From Welwitschia mirabilis (lineage: Eukaryota > Gnetophyta > Gnetopsida > Welwitschiales): a DNA stretch of 64,000 nt. Shown piece by piece: positions 59,568 to 64,000 of this stretch. A program made the position numbers and the translations under genes. The notes below the pieces were generated by a model. The model did not search any database. It saw only the letters and a program-made list of their open reading frames with translations, and had not been told where the DNA came from. The stretch spans positions 249,084,089 through 249,148,088 of the forward strand of contig JBOZIK010000001.1 of assembly GCA_051453625.1 (NCBI GenBank), given 5' to 3'. The first letter of the stretch is position 1; each line of letters begins with the position of its first letter.

Positions 59568-60960
59568 CCAACAAGCTTATGTAATGTTATTTATATAATA
59601 ATGTTAAAAGTTCTTATAGAAAGATTGAAAATTATTCTTTTAAATTTGGTCTTAGGTTTACAAGAATGGTATCTAAAGGATACTATATATTAGATTAAGT
59701 ATTTTTAATGAATGATGATAGAAATGAGTAAAATCTTAATATATATATTTTTAGTTATATTAGATGATATTTTTTGTGAATATTTAAATATTAAAAATGA
59801 TAGGTGTTCATGTGATAGCTTATCATTATTTCCTTTTCTTTTTATTGCACAAAAGTTTTAGTAGTAACGATTGATAAGTAAAAAAAAGATGACTCTTTAT
59901 AAAGGCATAAAAGATATTATTGATTTAGCTCATGTTCAATATTTAGATGAAATTCTTATTTTTGGTATAAGGGAAGCAAATAATTTTAAAATTAATCAAT
60001 GGATTTTAAATTTTTTTAAATATTTGCGTTCAATATTAATATGCAATTAAGTTTCACTCATAGAGATAAATTAATAAAATGTAAGAATATCTAAATTGTA
60101 TAACTAATATACTACTTATAAAATATTTAGGTATCCCTTTTCTTATAAAGTGAGTATTAAAAAAAGGAAAAAAGTATTAACAGAATGAAGAATTGAATAT
60201 CTTTTTCTAATAACAATAACTCAATTCATTTGAAGATATTTTTAATTCTTATTAATTTATTTAATGTCCTATCTATAGGCCCTAGAAGAAGTTATTAAGA
60301 ACATGACAAATATTTTGAAAAAATTTACAAAAAATGACTAAGGTTAAGAAGCATATTTAATTAAATTATTGAAACTCTATACACAAATATTTGCATGAAA
60401 TAATTTTATTTTAAAAATACTTAAATGAGTTAAATCTTTTCCTCTTACTTTTAAATTGTTTTATAATTACATTAAAAATTTGTTTTAGATGTTAAGAAAT
60501 AAATATTTAGATCATTTTCAAATTTCTTAAAAGATATAATATTATTATAGGCTCTAAAATTTGGAATGGAATGCAAAAATTAAGAGATTTATTAAAGAAT
60601 TATATGTATTTAAATATTGTTATAAATTTAAAATGGAAAAGGAAAAAGCAATTTAAATCTTTAGAACCTTAAAATACTCTTTAAAGTTGTTCTTTAGATA
60701 TATGGTGTTCATACAGGTAAAAAACTAGAATTATCCTAAAGATAGAACTCCTTTGCCTTTACATCATAAGGCAATTATTTTTTCTAAAGAATATGCAAAA
60801 ATGTATTTATATAATTAGAAATTATTATTACTTCTTCATATCTATGATGGTTTGAATTTATATTTTTAAATGTAATTATTAAATTCCAAGTGCATTATGT
60901 AGTATAGAATTAAACTCTATTTTTATGTACTTATTGAAAGATGGTTAACTAATACATATG
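59568..60960 (+). pseudogene. LINE (L1-type) reverse transcriptase remnant
   Basis: Decayed non-LTR retrotransposon ORF2. In order: PTSLCNVIYIIMLKVLIERL at 59,568 (the PISLCNVxYKxxxKVLAxRL motif before RT finger 1), DSLSLFPFLFIA at about 59,814 (from GDPLSPFLFI), HVQYLDEILIFG at 59,931 (the HLQFADDTLIFG active site, with ADD changed to LDE), and SKIWNGMQKLRDLL at about 60,553 (the C-terminal SPxWxxIxKxRDLL motif). Stops and frame changes lie between. Motif order and spacing (about 1 kb) are right for plant L1-type LINEs. No poly-A tail or target duplication could be identified. There is no relation to the LTR elements. Confidence 0.85.
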
Positions 60961-62977
60961 TAAATTCTTTACCCCTTCACAAATATTCCATGATAAGGTA
61001 TAAAATTATGGCATTAGGTGAGGGTAAAAAAGCCAGAAAAATGTAATCCAAAATAACCTTGAATAACTCCCAAGGGTTTTAAGAGAGGGACTACCATGGT
61101 CGTTTATTTTTTAACTTTTAACCACTAGTGCATGATCTAAATCTTTATCAACTAAATGTATAAGAAATACTAGAATTAATAACAGATTATTCTTATGCCT
61201 TAAGTATGAATTATAAGTGTTAACATGTTATTATAAGAAATATATTTAATTTTTAGCCCAAAATTATTTATTATTTTTAAAGTGGTTGAAAGATATATTA
61301 TTGTTCCATTAGAGCCACCATAAAATAGTAAATTAATCTTATAAATATAATGTTATTTAGTTTTTTATTAAAGAAAAATCTTTAATGTTAAAAATTTATG
61401 TAACTTAGTAGTGGTTATACAAATTAAATTAAAAAATATGTGGAATTCAAAAAGAATCTACCATCATAATTGGAAAATACAAACTAACAAGAATTAAAAG
61501 AAAGAGATCATGCATCCTTGAGAGTGAAGAGAACTATAATAGTTAATAACTAGTTTTGTTAGTCCTTAAAAGGATCTGCTTGGCTATCCAAAACCATGAG
61601 GTTATATTTCTAAGGATCCACATAGATATCAAAGATTTGTATTTTTGATCATCTATATTACTAAAACTAACATCAATTATGTATTTAACTATCATGAATC
61701 AAACATAGATTTAGAATTGAATATATCTTCTTATAAATATTTATGTGAATCTTGTTATAAGCTAAAAGTATGCTAAGTATGTGCTCCTTACATAAGTCAC
61801 CATCATGGTACATGAGAGGTGCTTATATGTTGAAATAAGTGTTAAAAAATATCACAAAATATCACAAAATAATATCAACCAATATAAAATAAAACTAGAA
61901 AAATGCAGAAACTATGCTACTATTAACCTAAAAATAAGCTCACATTATTAACTAAAAATAACCAAGGGATTACTAAATAACTAGTTGAGATTTAACCATT
62001 TAGTTAAAAATGCATTATCATAATAGGATCATAATGAAGTTACTTGAACTAGTCAGGATAGTTTGTTATTATTATGTACATATATTACATTTAGAGGAAA
62101 TGATAAAAGTAATAAAGCATGATAAAATTTAGATGAGAATTTAGATAATACTTATTTCTAAGTACTATTAATTATTTTATTTTATTCTTAGCTACATAAA
62201 TAGGAGCAAATAGAGATAATATTACTTTTTCAAGTAATAAGATATGCACATAATGATAATAGAATATGCTTTTTAGCTTTATATTGAAATATCAATTATT
62301 ACATAAACATTCACTAAGCCTTGTGTTCTTCTTTGCATGTACAACTATGGAGTATGAGAAATGCTACTGCACCCTTTGTAGAATAGCTGGAGATCCCTTT
62401 TTTGAGTTCTTACCTTGTTTATTTTTTGAACATTTTACCAGAAAGATCCCCACCTTTGGTGGTGATCCTATTCTAATATCCTTATTTGTTTTTTAATTTT
62501 CGTTATTTTCTCCTTATGAATAAGTATATGGTTGGGGTTTGTTATTGCTTCTTCGCCATCTTAATCTTCTCTTTCATCTTCATACCACATGGCATCCTAT
62601 ACTTAAAACAAAATAATAAAATATACATACTAGTCTACTAGCATACTAAATAACTAATCTATTGACTAGTAATTGTATTGATAAATACAAATATATATTG
62701 TTATTTATAATTCATGATTAAGATAATGAAAATACTTCATTAATAATCACAATTTACATTAAAATTTATCCTCATTAGTTCCCGCAAACTTAAGGTTATA
62801 TTAGTACCTTAACAAATCAATAATTATATATAAAAAAGATAAATGAAAAACTCATTATTTTTCTTTTTTATTTTGAAAATAAAATCATGCTTCCCATTGA
62901 ATTATAACTCCTTTCTTTGTTTGATCAGTTGAAAATATTTTTTTAACCTTTTCTAAGGCCTTTAAGATCTTTCTTTG
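60961..62977. other. AT-rich flank, no gene supported
   Basis: No identifiable gene. The + ORF at 62,266-62,496 (76 codons, with a hydrophobic start and several Cys) matches nothing I recognise and may be chance. Confidence 0.4.
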
Positions 62978-63217
62978 TTTCTTCTAAAGAGTATGATAAT
63001 TCAAATATATGATCTCTATTTCATCCTACTCTAGAACTACTTTTTTTTCCTAGCCTCTGCCTCATGAAGGAGATCTTAGCTTGGTTGTTTCTTTTCTCTT
63101 CTTTTAAAGAGTAGGATCATTCAAATCTATGATCTCTATTTCATCTTGCTCTAGAGCTACTTTTTTCCCCTAGCCTCTGCCTCATGGAGGAGATCTTGGC
63201 TTGGTTGGTTATTCTCT
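62978..63217 (-). repeat. 120-bp tandem duplication, 40 codons per unit
   Basis: Two units of 120 bp (about 62,978-63,097 and 63,098-63,217) share tcaaatctatgatctctatt and tagcctctgcctcatg. On the minus strand, unit 2 reads LEQDEIEIIDLNDPTL and unit 1 reads DEIEIIYLNYHTL. The unit length is a multiple of three and an acidic peptide is shared, which fits duplication inside an old coding region. Confidence 0.85.
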
Positions 63218-63545
63218 CTTTCTCTTAGAAGATGAAGAGACTTTTGCTTTAGGACTTTAGGGCATACATTCTGGTTCTAGAATTACTCTAACTTATAATC
63301 ATAATATTCAGGTTCATCCATGGGAAATCACATACATTTCAAAAAAATCTTTATTATTTAATTAGAAAAAAAAATCATGAATGTGCCTCTTAGCATAATC
63401 ATGTTCTAAATAACTCAATCTCTAAAAGAGCATAATTGCTATAATTCTTAAGATAACATCATAAAAACTTTGACATTTGATTCACACTCTTCATATAACC
63501 TCCAAACCTTTATCACAATATCATTCAAAAAAATTTTAAGTTCTT

Positions 63546-63827
63546 TTATGAGAACTTACATTCATTTCTAAATAATTTCAAGCTATAATGCTTTAGTATC
63601 TCTTTTGCAATTATAAAAAATGTGCTCAGCCGACCATTTCTCAGAAGTTTTTTAAACAATACTTTCCAAATTCTCTTTAAATCTATCAATAAAGTTATAT
63701 AAATTCTAGGGTAATAGTCAAGGCTACATGGCACATCCAATTCTTCATGCCCAATCCTAATCCACTCACCTAACTTAACTTCCATGAGAGAAAGCTCATG
63801 AAGCAATCTCATGTTTTCTTTTTCCAA
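63546..63827 (-). pseudogene. Unassigned 93-codon ORF, probable coding remnant
   Basis: Open minus-strand frame of 93 codons starting MEKENMRLLHELSLMEVKLG, then HEELDVPCSLDYYPRIYI and a Lys/Arg-rich C-terminus. Its composition, with charged N-terminal helix and mixed core, is more protein-like than most ORFs in this AT-rich DNA. It lies upstream, on the same strand, of the repeat that encodes the DEIEII peptide, so both may belong to one decayed gene, perhaps a retrotransposon ORF. I recognise no family. Confidence 0.4.
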
Positions 63828-64000
63828 ATTTTGAATAATAAGTTAGGTAGACTTAGGGCTTATTATGCTAATATCATTATTTAACTATGCATGACATTCT
63901 CTTAGAGTATTAATAATACTTAACTTTATTCTATATTTCATCTCACTACATAGAATTAAAGAAGTTGAAGGAATTCCCTGAATTAAACTTATTTCTATTC

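Overview
The window looks like nuclear plant heterochromatin. It is very AT-rich and contains no intact gene. Every coding stretch I recognise belongs to a retrotransposon family typical of plants: Tekay/Del-like and other Ty3-gypsy chromoviruses, Ty1-copia Sireviruses with an extra ORF after pol, a LARD-like non-coding LTR element and an L1-type LINE. All are broken by stops and frameshifts, mostly explained by C-to-T or G-to-A change. Two short pieces of the chloroplast gene psaA are also present. The species cannot be named from this.

Layout: almost the whole window (4,706-58,734) is one old Tekay-like Ty3-gypsy element, G1, on the + strand. It has about 4.2 kb LTRs and a perfect 5-bp target duplication (taaag) on both sides. 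Its internal region is only about 4.3 kb, but four later insertions have split it: C1, a + strand Sirevirus in gag (9,793-19,214); G2, a minus-strand gypsy element in RT (20,198-25,287, target duplication agatg); X3, a minus-strand LTR element in integrase (27,208-36,723); and L4, a minus-strand LARD-like element in the integrase C-terminus (36,860-54,082). L4's upstream LTR is itself split by C2, a minus-strand Sirevirus (44,258-51,343, target duplication aggag). Removing the inserts rejoins G1 gag, zinc knuckle, protease, RT, RNase H and integrase in order. One junction is in frame to the codon.

Flanks: 1-4,705 holds a 1.04 kb fragment of the G1 LTR in otherwise featureless AT-rich DNA. 58,740-64,000 holds a degraded LINE reverse transcriptase (about 59,568-60,960), a 120-bp duplication that reads as a 40-residue repeat on the minus strand, and an unassigned 93-codon minus-strand ORF.

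Points of note: G1, X3 and L4 share the LTR terminus TGTCAYRTCTAGA and a TATAAATA box 450-550 bp inside the LTR, so they may form one autonomous/non-autonomous family. In both Sireviruses, sequence motifs clustered in the LTR recur just upstream of the extra third ORF. X3 carries two psaA fragments with the same left breakpoint. The G1 LTR contains a tRNA-Val-like segment. Five assembly gaps of 100 Ns or more, plus one of 10 Ns, lie mostly in repeats, and one is flanked by an apparently duplicated 88-bp sequence. Boundaries were read by eye. Exact divergences, copy numbers and lineage assignments need alignment.
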